Part shown: positions 49,113-56,766 of the stretch, one piece after another
How positions within the stretch are numbered: position 1 is the stretch's first letter
How the letters are laid out: each line of letters opens with the position of its first letter
From: Luteitalea pratensis
GTDB taxonomy: Bacteria > Acidobacteriota > Vicinamibacteria > Vicinamibacterales > Vicinamibacteraceae
Length of the DNA: 64,000 nt
NCBI RefSeq assembly: GCF_001618865.1
Contig: NZ_CP015136.1
Coordinates: 5,305,001 to 5,369,000, forward strand
Reading direction: 5' to 3'
Notes under the pieces: generated by a model
What the model was told of the DNA's origin: nothing
What the model saw: the letters and a program-made list of their open reading frames with translations, nothing else
The model's database searches: none
Made by a program: the position numbers and the translations under genes

Positions 49113-49168
49113 TCGGGGCCGGTGGGCGGACGGCCGACGTGAGGTCGACCGCGACCAGTGGCACCGAT

Positions 49169-49250
49169 GGAAATGCCGGAAGGCCGGAAGGCTGGAATGT
49201 CGAACCCGCAATGCTCTCGACATTTGCCGCACTTCAGCCTTGCAGCATCT
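49169..49250. repeat. Octad-word hairpin (GAATGTCGA family)
   Basis: GGAAATGCC, GGAAGGCC, GGAAGGCT, GGAATGTCGA, then TCTCGACATT, TGCCGCAC, TTCAGCCT, TGCAGCAT. It is a stem built of octads as at 9763 and 59697. Confidence 0.8.
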
Positions 49251-49280
49251 ACAGCGAAGCCACCTGGCCCGGCTGAGCGG

Positions 49281-49937
49281 CTAGGCGCGGGCCCGCGCGG
49301 CCTGGACCAGGTCGAGCACCTGCAACACCACGTCCTCGATCGCCAGGCCGGTGGTGTCGATGTAGGTCGCGTCGGCGGCCTGCGTCAGGGGCGACACGGT
49401 ACGGTTGCGGTCGCTGTGGTCGCGACTGGTGAGGGCGGTGGCAATCGCGGAGACGTCGCCGCCCTGCGCCGCATGAGCGGTATCGCCGGCCCGGCGACGG
49501 GCGCGCTCGTCGGGATGGGCGTCGAGATATACCTTCACGTGCGCGTTGGGGAGCACCACGGTCCCGATGTCGCGCCCCTCCATGACCAGGTCGCCGTCCC
49601 CGGCATAGGCGCGCTGGCGTTCGACCAGCACCTCGCGCACCCGCTCGAGCCGTGCCACCCGGGCGGCAGCCGCATCCATCTCCGGCGTCCTGATCGCCCG
49701 CGTGACATCGTGCCCATCGATCACGACGCGTCCCTGCTCGGCCTCCAGTTGCGCATCCCGGGCGACGTCAGCCACCGAGCCTTCATCGTCCAGGTCGATG
49801 CCGCGGTCGACGGCGCGCCAGGCGACCGCGCGATACATGGCGCCCGTGTCCACGTGACGGCACTGCAATGCGTCCGCGACGGCTCGCGCCACCGTTCCCT
49901 TACCCGCGCCCGAAGGGCCGTCGATTGCGATCAACAC
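49281..49937 (-). CDS. cmk: Cytidylate kinase
   Basis: 218 residues from GTG 49937 (VLIAIDGPSGAGKGTVARAV). P-loop GPSGAGKGT, then DTGAMYRAVAW, the NMP-binding insert, EGRDIGTVVLPNA and the lid SRDHSDRNRTVSPL. It phosphorylates CMP/dCMP. The open frame continues upstream to 50120 but this extension is only translated heptad array (ARYPAPGT-like repeats) and is rejected. It is the first gene of the cmk-rpsA-HU series. Confidence 0.93.
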   Translation of the reverse strand: MLIAIDGPSGAGKGTVARAVADALQCRHVDTGAMYRAVAWRAVDRGIDLDDEGSVADVARDAQLEAEQGRVVIDGHDVTRAIRTPEMDAAAARVARLERVREVLVERQRAYAGDGDLVMEGRDIGTVVLPNAHVKVYLDAHPDERARRRAGDTAHAAQGGDVSAIATALTSRDHSDRNRTVSPLTQAADATYIDTTGLAIEDVVLQVLDLVQAARARA

Positions 49938-49956
49938 CGTTCCACAGAATACAGGA

Positions 49957-50063
49957 CGGGTACCGGGTACCGGGTACCGGGTACCGGGTGCCGGGTGCCG
50001 GGTGCCGGGTGCCGGGTACCGCGCACCGCATCGACGAACGCTGAACGTCGGACGCCGAACGCT
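49957..50063. repeat. Heptad-word array (GGGTACC / GGGTGCC) and GAACGCT units
   Basis: About ten 7-bp units GGGTACC or GGGTGCC in perfect register (49957-50030), then GAACGCT, GAACGTC, GGACGCC, GAACGCT (50036-50063). It lies just upstream of the cmk start and between two divergent genes. Unlike the other arrays it contains no stop codon, so a spurious N-terminal extension of cmk stays open through it. Confidence 0.9.
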
Positions 50064-50085
50064 ACCGCACGGGCGCCGGGTGCCG

Positions 50086-50133
50086 GGCAAGGCCTTCGAC
50101 ATTCCTGGCATTCGCGGCATTCCAGCAGTGCGC
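50086..50133. repeat. Octad-word half hairpin (CGACATTCC / GGCATTCG)
   Basis: CTTCGACATTCC, TGGCATTC, GCGGCATTCC, AGCAGTG. It is one arm of the GAATGTCGA family; the other arm is missing. Confidence 0.6.
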
Positions 50134-50163
50134 GGCGCGCGAAGGTACGCCGCACCCGGGCCC

Positions 50164-50169
50164 TACAAT
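50164..50169 (+). promoter_or_regulatory. -10 element of a leaderless alpha/beta hydrolase transcript
   Basis: TACAAT lies 6 nt before the GTG at 50176. No Shine-Dalgarno and no strong -35 are present. Confidence 0.5.
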
Positions 50170-50175
50170 GACCAC

Positions 50176-51336
50176 GTGCGTGTCGCGCTCATCTCCCTGC
50201 TGGTGCTGGCCACACTCGTACTCGGCGGGTGGATTGCCCTGTCGCAGAGCCGCTATGGGCGCGCCATGTCGCTGCTGGTGCGCATGGGCAAGGTGGGCGG
50301 GCCACTCGGCAGGCACGTCGGTGCCTGGCAGACCACCACGGTCGACCGGGTCATGCTGTCCTTCACTGCGCGCCATGGGGCTCGCGTGGCGCGGCTCTAC
50401 CGCCCGGAACGGGTACGCACGCGCCCCGTCCTGCTGAGTGGCGGCGTGCATGCGCTCGGCATCGACGAACCACGGCTGATCGCGTTTGCGGAGACGCTGG
50501 CGACGTCGGGCACGCCGGTGATCACGCCGGCCTTTCCCGACCTCAAGGAATATCTCGTCACGCCTCGTCTCACCGACGACATCGAAGACGCGGCGCTCGC
50601 CATGCTCGCAGCGCCAGAGGTCCCGCCGCATCGCGATGGACGCATCGGGCTGTTGGGCATCTCGTTTGCCGGCGGGCTCTCGGTAATCGCGGCGGGACGA
50701 CCGTCACTGCGCAATCGGGTCGCCTTCGTGTTCTCGGTGGGCGGTCACGCGCGGCTGCCGGGCGTCATGGCCACGCTGTGCGCCGGCAGGCAATCGGATG
50801 GCAGCATCCACAAGCCGCACGAATACGGCGCCGTCATCCTTCTGACCAACATGGCCGAAGACGTCGTGCCCGGCGCTCAGGTGGCGCCGCTGCGCCAGGC
50901 CGTCCATCAGTTCCTCCACGCGTCGCACGTCGACATGTTCGACAAGGCGCAGGCGGCCATCGACTTCCAGAAGGCGCGCGACCTCGAAGCCGGTCTCCCT
51001 CCTGAGGCCCGCTCATTCATGCACATGGTCAACGAACGCGACGCGCTGGGTCTCGGGGCCCGGCTCCTGCCGTTCCTCGATCGCTGGGGGCAGGAGGCCG
51101 CCCTGTCGCCCGTGATGTCGCCGGCACCGAGCGCCCCGGTGTTCGTCATGCACGCGCAGGGCGACGACGTCATTCCCGACAGCGAGGCGACCGCCCTGGG
51201 CGACTACCTGCGATCGCAAGGCACGCCGGTGCGGGTCCACGTGACGTCGCTCATGAGCCACGCGGAAGTGGCCCGCGCGCCGACGCCGGCCGAACTCGTC
51301 GCGCTGGTGAGGATGTGGGCGGAACTGCCGTGGTGA
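50176..51336 (+). CDS. Membrane-anchored alpha/beta hydrolase-like protein
   Basis: 386 residues from GTG 50176. The N-terminal hydrophobic segment (2-24) is a signal anchor. Next come an N-terminal beta region and a hydrolase core with the nucleophile elbow LLGISFAGGLS near 165, followed by a cap and the acid-loop MHAQGDDVIPDSEAT and His in SLMSHAEVA. Annotated relatives are usually only called alpha/beta hydrolase. No partner genes indicate a substrate. It is divergent from cmk across the GGGTACC array. Confidence 0.75.
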   Translation: MRVALISLLVLATLVLGGWIALSQSRYGRAMSLLVRMGKVGGPLGRHVGAWQTTTVDRVMLSFTARHGARVARLYRPERVRTRPVLLSGGVHALGIDEPRLIAFAETLATSGTPVITPAFPDLKEYLVTPRLTDDIEDAALAMLAAPEVPPHRDGRIGLLGISFAGGLSVIAAGRPSLRNRVAFVFSVGGHARLPGVMATLCAGRQSDGSIHKPHEYGAVILLTNMAEDVVPGAQVAPLRQAVHQFLHASHVDMFDKAQAAIDFQKARDLEAGLPPEARSFMHMVNERDALGLGARLLPFLDRWGQEAALSPVMSPAPSAPVFVMHAQGDDVIPDSEATALGDYLRSQGTPVRVHVTSLMSHAEVARAPTPAELVALVRMWAELPW

Positions 51337-51657
51337 ACGCGTTAATGCCGCGATGCCGCGATGCCGGGAATGCTGGGAATGTCACGTCCCATGGGCGCAG
51401 CGGCCTCGCCAACTTCCCGCACCCTGACACGTAGAACAGCCCGGCCCGCGCCCTCATCAGCAGCACGCCCTAAGCAACGGCTCGGGCGTGCGCGAAACCG
51501 ATAGGCAGCAGCGCTTCGCGTCGACCTGCGCTCGCACGAACTGCACACCTCCGCTGCGCGCCTCTGATCAGAACTTGCACGCTCGCGCCCTGCGATTGCA
51601 CGTTCGCGCGGTGCGCCGCTGCGACCTGCATGGCACACGGTGTGCTCGTCGTGCGGT
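51337..51657. other. Spacer before the broken four-helix-bundle gene
   Basis: 321 bp with an octad arm at 51343-51382. Beyond it I see a GC-rich stretch with loose repeats of about 24 bp (TTGCACGCTCGCG, TTGCACGTTCGCG near 51580-51620). No conserved coding frame and no good promoter are apparent. Confidence 0.5.
51343..51382. repeat. Octad arm left of the four-helix-bundle gene
   Basis: AATGCCGC, GATGCCGC, GATGCCGG, GAATGCTG, GGAATGTC. It is inverted with respect to the arm at 52081-52121. Confidence 0.7.
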
Positions 51658-52022
51658 ATGGCTCGCGACATCCAGGAACGGGCATTCAGGTTGGCGCTGC
51701 GGGTCACCGGTCTCGAGCATGACGACGGCTATCGCGCGATCGTCCGCAGGATCGTCGTTGCGCAATTGGTCCGCTCGGTGACGTCCATCGGGTCGAACCT
51801 CGAGGAGGCCACAGGTGCCCAGTCCAAGGCCGACTTCATTGCGTGGTCGGCATCGCGCGCAAGGAAGCACGCGAAGCGCAATTCTGGCTCAGGTTGTCGC
51901 GGGAGTCCGGCGTCCTACAGACGGACGTGTGGCCAGAGTTACTGAAGGAAACGGAAGAAGTGTCGCGCGTGGTGGCGGCTATCGCACGCAGCGCGAAACG
52001 TTCATCACGTCGCGGCGAGTGA
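51658..52022 (+). pseudogene. Frameshifted four-helix-bundle protein (23S rRNA intervening-sequence protein / S23 type)
   Basis: From ATG 51658 the first frame gives MARDIQERAFRLALRVTGLE and VAQLVRSVTSIGSNLEEATG, then AQSKADFI, the hallmark of S23/IVP four-helix-bundle proteins. The family continues with a motif like KEAREAQFWLRL, which is found only in the next frame (from about 51844: VVGIARKEAREAQFWLRLSR, ESGVLQTDVWPELLKETEEV) up to TGA 52020-52022. One missing base near 51842 explains it. The shifted frame otherwise ends at 51945. Either a real decay or a sequencing error. The family occurs free, in rRNA intervening sequences and as Avd in retroelements. Confidence 0.8.
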
Positions 52023-52080
52023 GAAGCAAAGCCACACCGGCGTCTCAGCGAGACGCTCCGTGGGTGAGCGACCTGAAGTC

Positions 52081-52121
52081 CGCAATTTCGGCATCGCGGC
52101 ATTCGGCATCGCGGCATCATC
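52081..52121. repeat. Octad arm right of the four-helix-bundle gene, overlapping the rluB stop
   Basis: CGCAATTT, CGGCATCG, CGGCATTC, GGCATCGC, GGCATCATC. It is inverted relative to 51343-51382, so the broken gene lies between two inverted arms about 700 bp apart. The rluB stop codon (52117-52119) lies in it. Confidence 0.7.
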
Positions 52122-53043
52122 TGGATCGCTTGCGCGGTCCGCGTGCGGGCTTGGCGGCGCGCGCGGCCTCGCGCAACGTGATCTTTGGCGCCCTCGGCTT
52201 GCCGCCCACGCTGCGCTTGACGTGACTGGGAGTCGGCGCGTGGCCGAAGCGCACGCCCGCCTGCGGCTCGCTGCTCGTCCGCGTCCTGGCCGGCGCCGGA
52301 CCGGCAGCGAGACCAGCGTCGGCACGCAGTTGCTGCACCTCCGCTGGCCGCAGCTCCCGATACATGCCCGGCTTCATGCGGCGATCGGTCAGCGTGCCGA
52401 TGCTCGTCCGCGCGAGCGTGATCACCGGCAGACCCACCGCCTGGAACATCCGGCGGACCTGCCGGTTACGGCCTTCGTGAATCACGATCTGCAGCAGCGA
52501 CTGCTCGCCCGACTTCTTCGTGAAGCTCTCGATGACGCGGACCTTCGCCGGTGCCGTGCGGCGTCCGTCGAGCGGCACGCCGGTCTCGAGCCGTCGCATC
52601 GTCTCGCCGGCGGGCACGCCGAACACACGCACCTCGTACGTGCGCGGCACCTCGTGACGCGGGTGCGTGAGCCGATCCGCGAGCTCGCCGTCGTTGGTGA
52701 GGAGAATCAACCCCTCGGAATCGAAGTCGAGCCGCCCCACCGGGTACAGCCCCTGCCCCGCCTCGCCCAGCAGCGTCAGCACCGTCGGCCGGCGCTGCGG
52801 GTCCGACCGCGTGGTGACGTAGTGCACCGGCTTGTACAGCAGGATGTAGCGGCGCGGCACCGCGGTGTGCAGCCGACGGCCGTCCACCTCGATGCGATCG
52901 GTCTGGCCATCGGCCTTGGTCCCGAGCTCGTTGACGACCTCGCCATTGACGCGCACCCGTCCCTCGGCGATGAGCGACTCGGCGACGCGCCGCGAGGCGA
53001 TGCCGGCGGCGGACAGAATCTTCTGGAGGCGCTCCTGCGGCAT
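52117..53043 (-). CDS. rluB: rRNA large-subunit pseudouridine synthase (RluB-like)
   Basis: 308 residues from ATG 53043. An S4 RNA-binding domain (MPQERLQKILSAAGIASRRV) is followed by the RsuA/RluB catalytic core with the nucleophile Asp in LYPVGRLDFDSEGLILLTND and the motif IVIHEGRNRQVRRMF. The basic C-terminal tail of about 60 residues (AARAAKPARGPRKRSR) is longer than in E. coli. It follows scpB by 17 nt, the common scpA-scpB-rluB arrangement. Confidence 0.93.
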   Translation of the reverse strand: MPQERLQKILSAAGIASRRVAESLIAEGRVRVNGEVVNELGTKADGQTDRIEVDGRRLHTAVPRRYILLYKPVHYVTTRSDPQRRPTVLTLLGEAGQGLYPVGRLDFDSEGLILLTNDGELADRLTHPRHEVPRTYEVRVFGVPAGETMRRLETGVPLDGRRTAPAKVRVIESFTKKSGEQSLLQIVIHEGRNRQVRRMFQAVGLPVITLARTSIGTLTDRRMKPGMYRELRPAEVQQLRADAGLAAGPAPARTRTSSEPQAGVRFGHAPTPSHVKRSVGGKPRAPKITLREAARAAKPARGPRKRSR

Positions 53044-53060
53044 GGTGCGAGGCTCCCGCC

Positions 53061-54161
53061 TCAGCGTTCCTCGTCTGGGGCGTCGGAGGCCGCCGGCGCA
53101 TCGGTGTCGAGGCTGACCTCGGCAGGCGCCTCGGTGGACGCAGGCGGGGCCACGGGCACGTGACTGCCGCCCCGCGGTGCGGTCGCCTGCAGTTCCTCGT
53201 CCTCGAACAGCAGCGGCTCGACCGGCGCCGCGTCGCCGAAGGGCAGCGACACGCCGTCGCCCTCGCCCACCGGCGAAGGCAGGTCGAAACCGAGCGCTTC
53301 GGACATGTCCTCGACCTTCGGCAGGTCGGAGAGGTCCTTGAGTCCGAACTTGTCCAGGAACTCGCGTGTCGTGCCGTACATGAACGGACGGCCGACGACC
53401 TGCTTGCGCCCGACGATCTTCACCAGCTTGCGATCGAGCAGCGTGTTGAGCACGCCGGTCGTCGCGCTGACCCCGCGGATCTCCGCGATCTCGCCGGAGG
53501 TGACCGGCTGCTTGTACGCGATCACCGCCAGCGTCTCGAGTGCCTGCACTGACAGCTTCGAGGTGGTGCGCTCCTTGAACAGGCGCCGCACCCACTCGTA
53601 GAGCTCCGGACGCGTGACGATCTGGAAACCGCCCGCGACTTCGACCAGTTGCAGGCCGTCCGACCGCAGGTACGACTCGCGGACTTCGGCCAGCGCCGTC
53701 TCGATGTCCTCGCGGGGCTGGTCGTCGAGCAGCCGTCCCATGGCCTTCAGCGTCAGCGGCTCCGGCGACGCAAAGATCAGCGCCTCGACCACCGGCTTGA
53801 GGGGATGCGGGGCACGCGGCGCGTTGGCGACCTCCTCGGGGTCGAACAACTCCGGATCCTTCAGTTCCCCGGTGATGGCCTCGAAGGCGCTCGCCGACAT
53901 CGACGACTCGCGCACGAGGTCGTCGTCGCCATCGGCCTCCTGCTCGGGGACGGACGCATCGGCTCCGGTCTCGGACTCGGCCGCCGGCACGGGCTCGACA
54001 GCCTCGCCGGTGCGCGCGTCATCAGCGGGATCGACTCGAGCGCCGGGCGTCGTGCCCCTGCCCTTGCCGCGCCTGCTTCTGGAAGGAGCCGGGGCCTCCG
54101 GGGCCACGGCCGCGTTGACGTCGTCTTCGACGGTCACGTCGGGTGTGTTGTCGTCGCTCAT
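53061..54161 (-). CDS. scpB: Segregation and condensation protein B, with a long acidic N-terminus
   Basis: 366 residues from ATG 54161 (overlaps scpA by 4 nt). The conserved tandem winged-helix region is residues 120-290 (LKPVVEALIFASPEPLTLKA, then LETLAVIAYKQPVTSGEIAE and FMYGTTREFLDKFGL). The first 115 residues are acidic and low-complexity, and a second acidic tail follows, doubling the usual 180-200 residue length. ScpB with ScpA and SMC forms condensin. Confidence 0.92.
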   Translation of the reverse strand: MSDDNTPDVTVEDDVNAAVAPEAPAPSRSRRGKGRGTTPGARVDPADDARTGEAVEPVPAAESETGADASVPEQEADGDDDLVRESSMSASAFEAITGELKDPELFDPEEVANAPRAPHPLKPVVEALIFASPEPLTLKAMGRLLDDQPREDIETALAEVRESYLRSDGLQLVEVAGGFQIVTRPELYEWVRRLFKERTTSKLSVQALETLAVIAYKQPVTSGEIAEIRGVSATTGVLNTLLDRKLVKIVGRKQVVGRPFMYGTTREFLDKFGLKDLSDLPKVEDMSEALGFDLPSPVGEGDGVSLPFGDAAPVEPLLFEDEELQATAPRGGSHVPVAPPASTEAPAEVSLDTDAPAASDAPDEER

Positions 54162-54991
54162 GACTGCGATCCGGGCGTGCCTTGCGGCCGCGCGGCGGGC
54201 TCGTGGTGCTCGATCGGACGGGGCGCGTCGGCGGGACGATCCCGCTTGTACACCCGAATGGGCCCGCCGGTGCCGCTCTGGACGACGCGCAGCACCTTGA
54301 GGCGAATCATCTCCAGAATGGCGAGGAACGTGACGATGAGATCGGCCCGCTGGGCGATGTCGTCGAACAACTCCTCGAAGCCCAGGGCCTCGACGCCAGC
54401 GAGGCGCGCCATCAACTGCTCGATGCGCATCTCGAGCGGTATCTGCTCCATCGGGAGGTAGTTGGCCGGCCGATGCTTGGCCCGCTCGACGATGGCCTTG
54501 AAGGCCGTCATGAGGCTGAAGAGGTCGACCTCGAGTTCGGGCTCCTTGTCGAGCCCCTCGCCCGCGAGCGCAGCGATGCGCTCGTCGGGACGCGACCACT
54601 GGGCGCTGCGGACCGTCTCGCGATCGTGCAGCAGTTCGGCGGCGGCCTTGAACTTCTGGTGCTCGACGAGCCGACGCACGAGCGCCTCGCGCGGATCCTC
54701 CTCGGGATCTTCCTGCTCGGGCGCCGGCCGCGGCAGCAGGCTGCGCGACTTGATGTGGATCAGCGTCGCCGCCATCACCAGGAAGTCCCCGGCAACATCG
54801 AGCTGCAGGTCCTGCATGAACCCGATGTAGTCGAGGTACTGGCGGGTGATCAGCGCGATCGGAATGTCGTAGATGTCGAGTTCGTGCTTCTTGATCAGGT
54901 GCAGCAGGAGGTCGAGGGGACCCTCGAAGACCTCGAGCTTCACGGGGAAGCGCTCGAGTGACGACTCGAACTCGGGAGACGGCGTGGTCAT
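54158..54991 (-). CDS. scpA: Segregation and condensation protein A
   Basis: 277 residues. It opens VKLEVFEGPLDLLLHLIKKH and continues with the kleisin N-terminal helices (YLDYIGFMQDLQLDVAGDFL, MAATLIHIKSRSLLP) and the C-terminal winged helix with VTFLAILEMIRLKVLRVVQ. It bridges SMC heads. ATG 54991 shares its base with the trpS stop (TGATG), and its stop overlaps the scpB start (ATGA). Confidence 0.94.
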   Translation of the reverse strand: MTTPSPEFESSLERFPVKLEVFEGPLDLLLHLIKKHELDIYDIPIALITRQYLDYIGFMQDLQLDVAGDFLVMAATLIHIKSRSLLPRPAPEQEDPEEDPREALVRRLVEHQKFKAAAELLHDRETVRSAQWSRPDERIAALAGEGLDKEPELEVDLFSLMTAFKAIVERAKHRPANYLPMEQIPLEMRIEQLMARLAGVEALGFEELFDDIAQRADLIVTFLAILEMIRLKVLRVVQSGTGGPIRVYKRDRPADAPRPIEHHEPAARPQGTPGSQS

Positions 54992-55980
54992 CAGTACGCC
55001 AGGTGCAACGCGTCGCGCACCCGCTTCATCGTCTCGACGGCGATGACGCGTGCCTTGCGCGAGCCTTCATGGATGATCTCGCGCACGCGTTCCGGGTGCG
55101 CGTCGAGGGCGGCGCGCCGCTCCCGCAGCGGTTCCATCGCCGCGTTCAGGGCTCGCGCCAGTTTCTTCTTGACCTCCACGTCGCCGACGCGTCCCTCGCG
55201 GTAGCGCGTCTTCAGATCCTCGACCTCGTCGTGATCCGGGTTGAACGCATCGTGGTAGGTGAACACCGGGTTGTCCTCGACGGTGCCGGGGATGTCTGCG
55301 CGCACGCGCTTGGGGTCGGTGTACATCGCGCGGACCTTGGTCTCCACGTCGGCAACACTGTCGGACAGGTCGATGGTGTTCTGGTAGCTCTTGCTCATCT
55401 TCCGGTTGTCCAGGCCGGGAAGGCGGGAGAAGTCCGTCAGCAGCGGCTCCGGCTCGACGAAGATGCGCCCGTGCATGTGGTGAACGCGGCGCACCACCTC
55501 GCGCGAGAGCTCGAGGTGCGGCACCTGGTCCTCACCGACCGGCACGAAGTTCGCGTCGTACATGATCACGTCGGCCGTCTGCAGCAGCGGGTAGCCGAGG
55601 AACCCGTAGGTCGAGAGGTCCTTCTCGGTGAGTTGCCCCTGCAGTTCCTTGTACGTGGGCACGCGCTCGAGCCACGGGATCGGAATCATCATCGACAGAA
55701 GCAGGTGCAGTTCGGCGTGCTCGGGCACCAGCGACTGCACGAAGATCGTCGACCGTTCGGGGTCGACGCCGGCAGCGATCCAATCGATCACGTTGTCGAT
55801 CACGTACGACTGCAGCCGGCTCGTGTCGGCATAGTCGGTCGTGAGCGCATGCCAGTCGGCTGCGAAGTAGAAGCAGTCGTACTGCTCCTGCAGTTCGGTC
55901 CAGTTGCGCAGGGCCCCGACGAGGTGCCCCAGATGCAGTTTCCCGGTCGGGCGCATGCCCGACACCACGCGCTTGGTCAC
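54991..55980 (-). CDS. trpS: Tryptophanyl-tRNA synthetase
   Basis: 329 residues from GTG 55980 (GTGA overlap with the protease gene). SGMRPTGKLHLGHLVGALRN (HIGH-like HLGH), DWHALTTDY, the KMSKS loop in DNRKMSKSYQNTIDL near 200 and the C-terminal helical domain. A longer frame to 56763 covers the protease gene and is rejected. Confidence 0.95.
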   Translation of the reverse strand: MTKRVVSGMRPTGKLHLGHLVGALRNWTELQEQYDCFYFAADWHALTTDYADTSRLQSYVIDNVIDWIAAGVDPERSTIFVQSLVPEHAELHLLLSMMIPIPWLERVPTYKELQGQLTEKDLSTYGFLGYPLLQTADVIMYDANFVPVGEDQVPHLELSREVVRRVHHMHGRIFVEPEPLLTDFSRLPGLDNRKMSKSYQNTIDLSDSVADVETKVRAMYTDPKRVRADIPGTVEDNPVFTYHDAFNPDHDEVEDLKTRYREGRVGDVEVKKKLARALNAAMEPLRERRAALDAHPERVREIIHEGSRKARVIAVETMKRVRDALHLAY

Positions 55981-56645
55981 AGCAGTTGCACGAGCCTGAG
56001 AAGGACGGCGCGCGGCAGGAGCAGTTCCTGCAGCAGGGCCGACGGGGGCGAGATCAGCATGCCGAGGATGCCGGTCAGCATCAGCCCGTAGAGAACGAAG
56101 ATGCCGTACGGCCGCACCTGGTCCCACTGGTGCGCCAGCCGCGGCGGCAGCAGCGCCGCGACGACGTTGCTGCCGTCGAGGGGCGGCACGGGGATCATGT
56201 TGAACATCGCCAGCAGGATGTTCACGCGGAAGAAGCCGTAGGCGAACTGCAGCAACGGCTCGACGACCGAGATGGCCCCGACCGACGCGGGCAGCAGCGG
56301 CAGCGCGCGGAGCAGCAGGCTGGCGAGCATCGCCAGCAGCAGGTTGCTCGCCGGCCCGGCCAGCGCGATCCACATGAAGTCGCGGCGAAAGTGCTTCAGG
56401 TACCGCCCGTCCACCGGCACGGGCTTGGCCCAGCCGATGATCGGCGCATTCATCGCAAACGCCAGCAGCGGCAGCATGACCGTGCCGATCGGATCGATAT
56501 GCACCACCGGGTTGAGGGAGAGGCGTCCCTGGAGGCGGGCCGTGGGGTCGCCGAGGCGCGACGCCGCCCACGCGTGCGCGGCTTCGTGCACGGTGAGGGC
56601 CAGCAGCAGGCCGATGAACGCGAGAACTATGGAGCCAATTTCCAC
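55977..56645 (-). CDS. Site-2-protease family zinc metalloprotease (M50)
   Basis: 222 residues from GTG 56645 (MEIGSIVLAFIGLLLALTVH); a TTG at 56675 is inside the repeat and unlikely. Zinc motif LTVHEAAHAWAAS, the NPVVHIDPIGT block, and the second-ligand region NMIPVPPLDGSNV, with about five membrane spans. No PDZ domain, so it belongs to the small S2P branch. It may be an intramembrane protease cutting a regulator; substrate unknown. It lies between uvrC and trpS. Confidence 0.88.
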   Translation of the reverse strand: MEIGSIVLAFIGLLLALTVHEAAHAWAASRLGDPTARLQGRLSLNPVVHIDPIGTVMLPLLAFAMNAPIIGWAKPVPVDGRYLKHFRRDFMWIALAGPASNLLLAMLASLLLRALPLLPASVGAISVVEPLLQFAYGFFRVNILLAMFNMIPVPPLDGSNVVAALLPPRLAHQWDQVRPYGIFVLYGLMLTGILGMLISPPSALLQELLLPRAVLLRLVQLL

Positions 56646-56671
56646 GGTAGGCAAAGACAGTAGGGTACCAG

Positions 56672-56766
56672 CCAATTTCAGAATTGCAGAATTGCACCGC
56701 CATGGTCAGCACTTCGAGGGTTGGCGCTGCCGATGAAATTCTGAAATTCTTGAAATTGCGCAATTC
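56672..56766. repeat. AT-rich octad-word hairpin, second copy (GAATTGCA family)
   Basis: CAATTTCA, GAATTGCA, GAATTGCA, CCGCCATGG on one arm and GGCGCTGCC, GATGAAATTCTG, AAATTCTTG, AAATTGCG, CAATTCTCAG on the other. It follows the uvrC stop directly (TGA then GAATTGCG on the minus strand). Confidence 0.85.

Larger units (their letters stand above)
48725..49280. other. cmk-rpsA spacer: promoter plus two repeat families
   Basis: 556 bp without a gene. From low to high coordinate it holds the rpsA leader and promoter, four GTCGAC hairpins (48856-49112), a half-site near 49144, and an octad hairpin (49169-49250). No conserved small reading frame was recognised. Confidence 0.75.
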
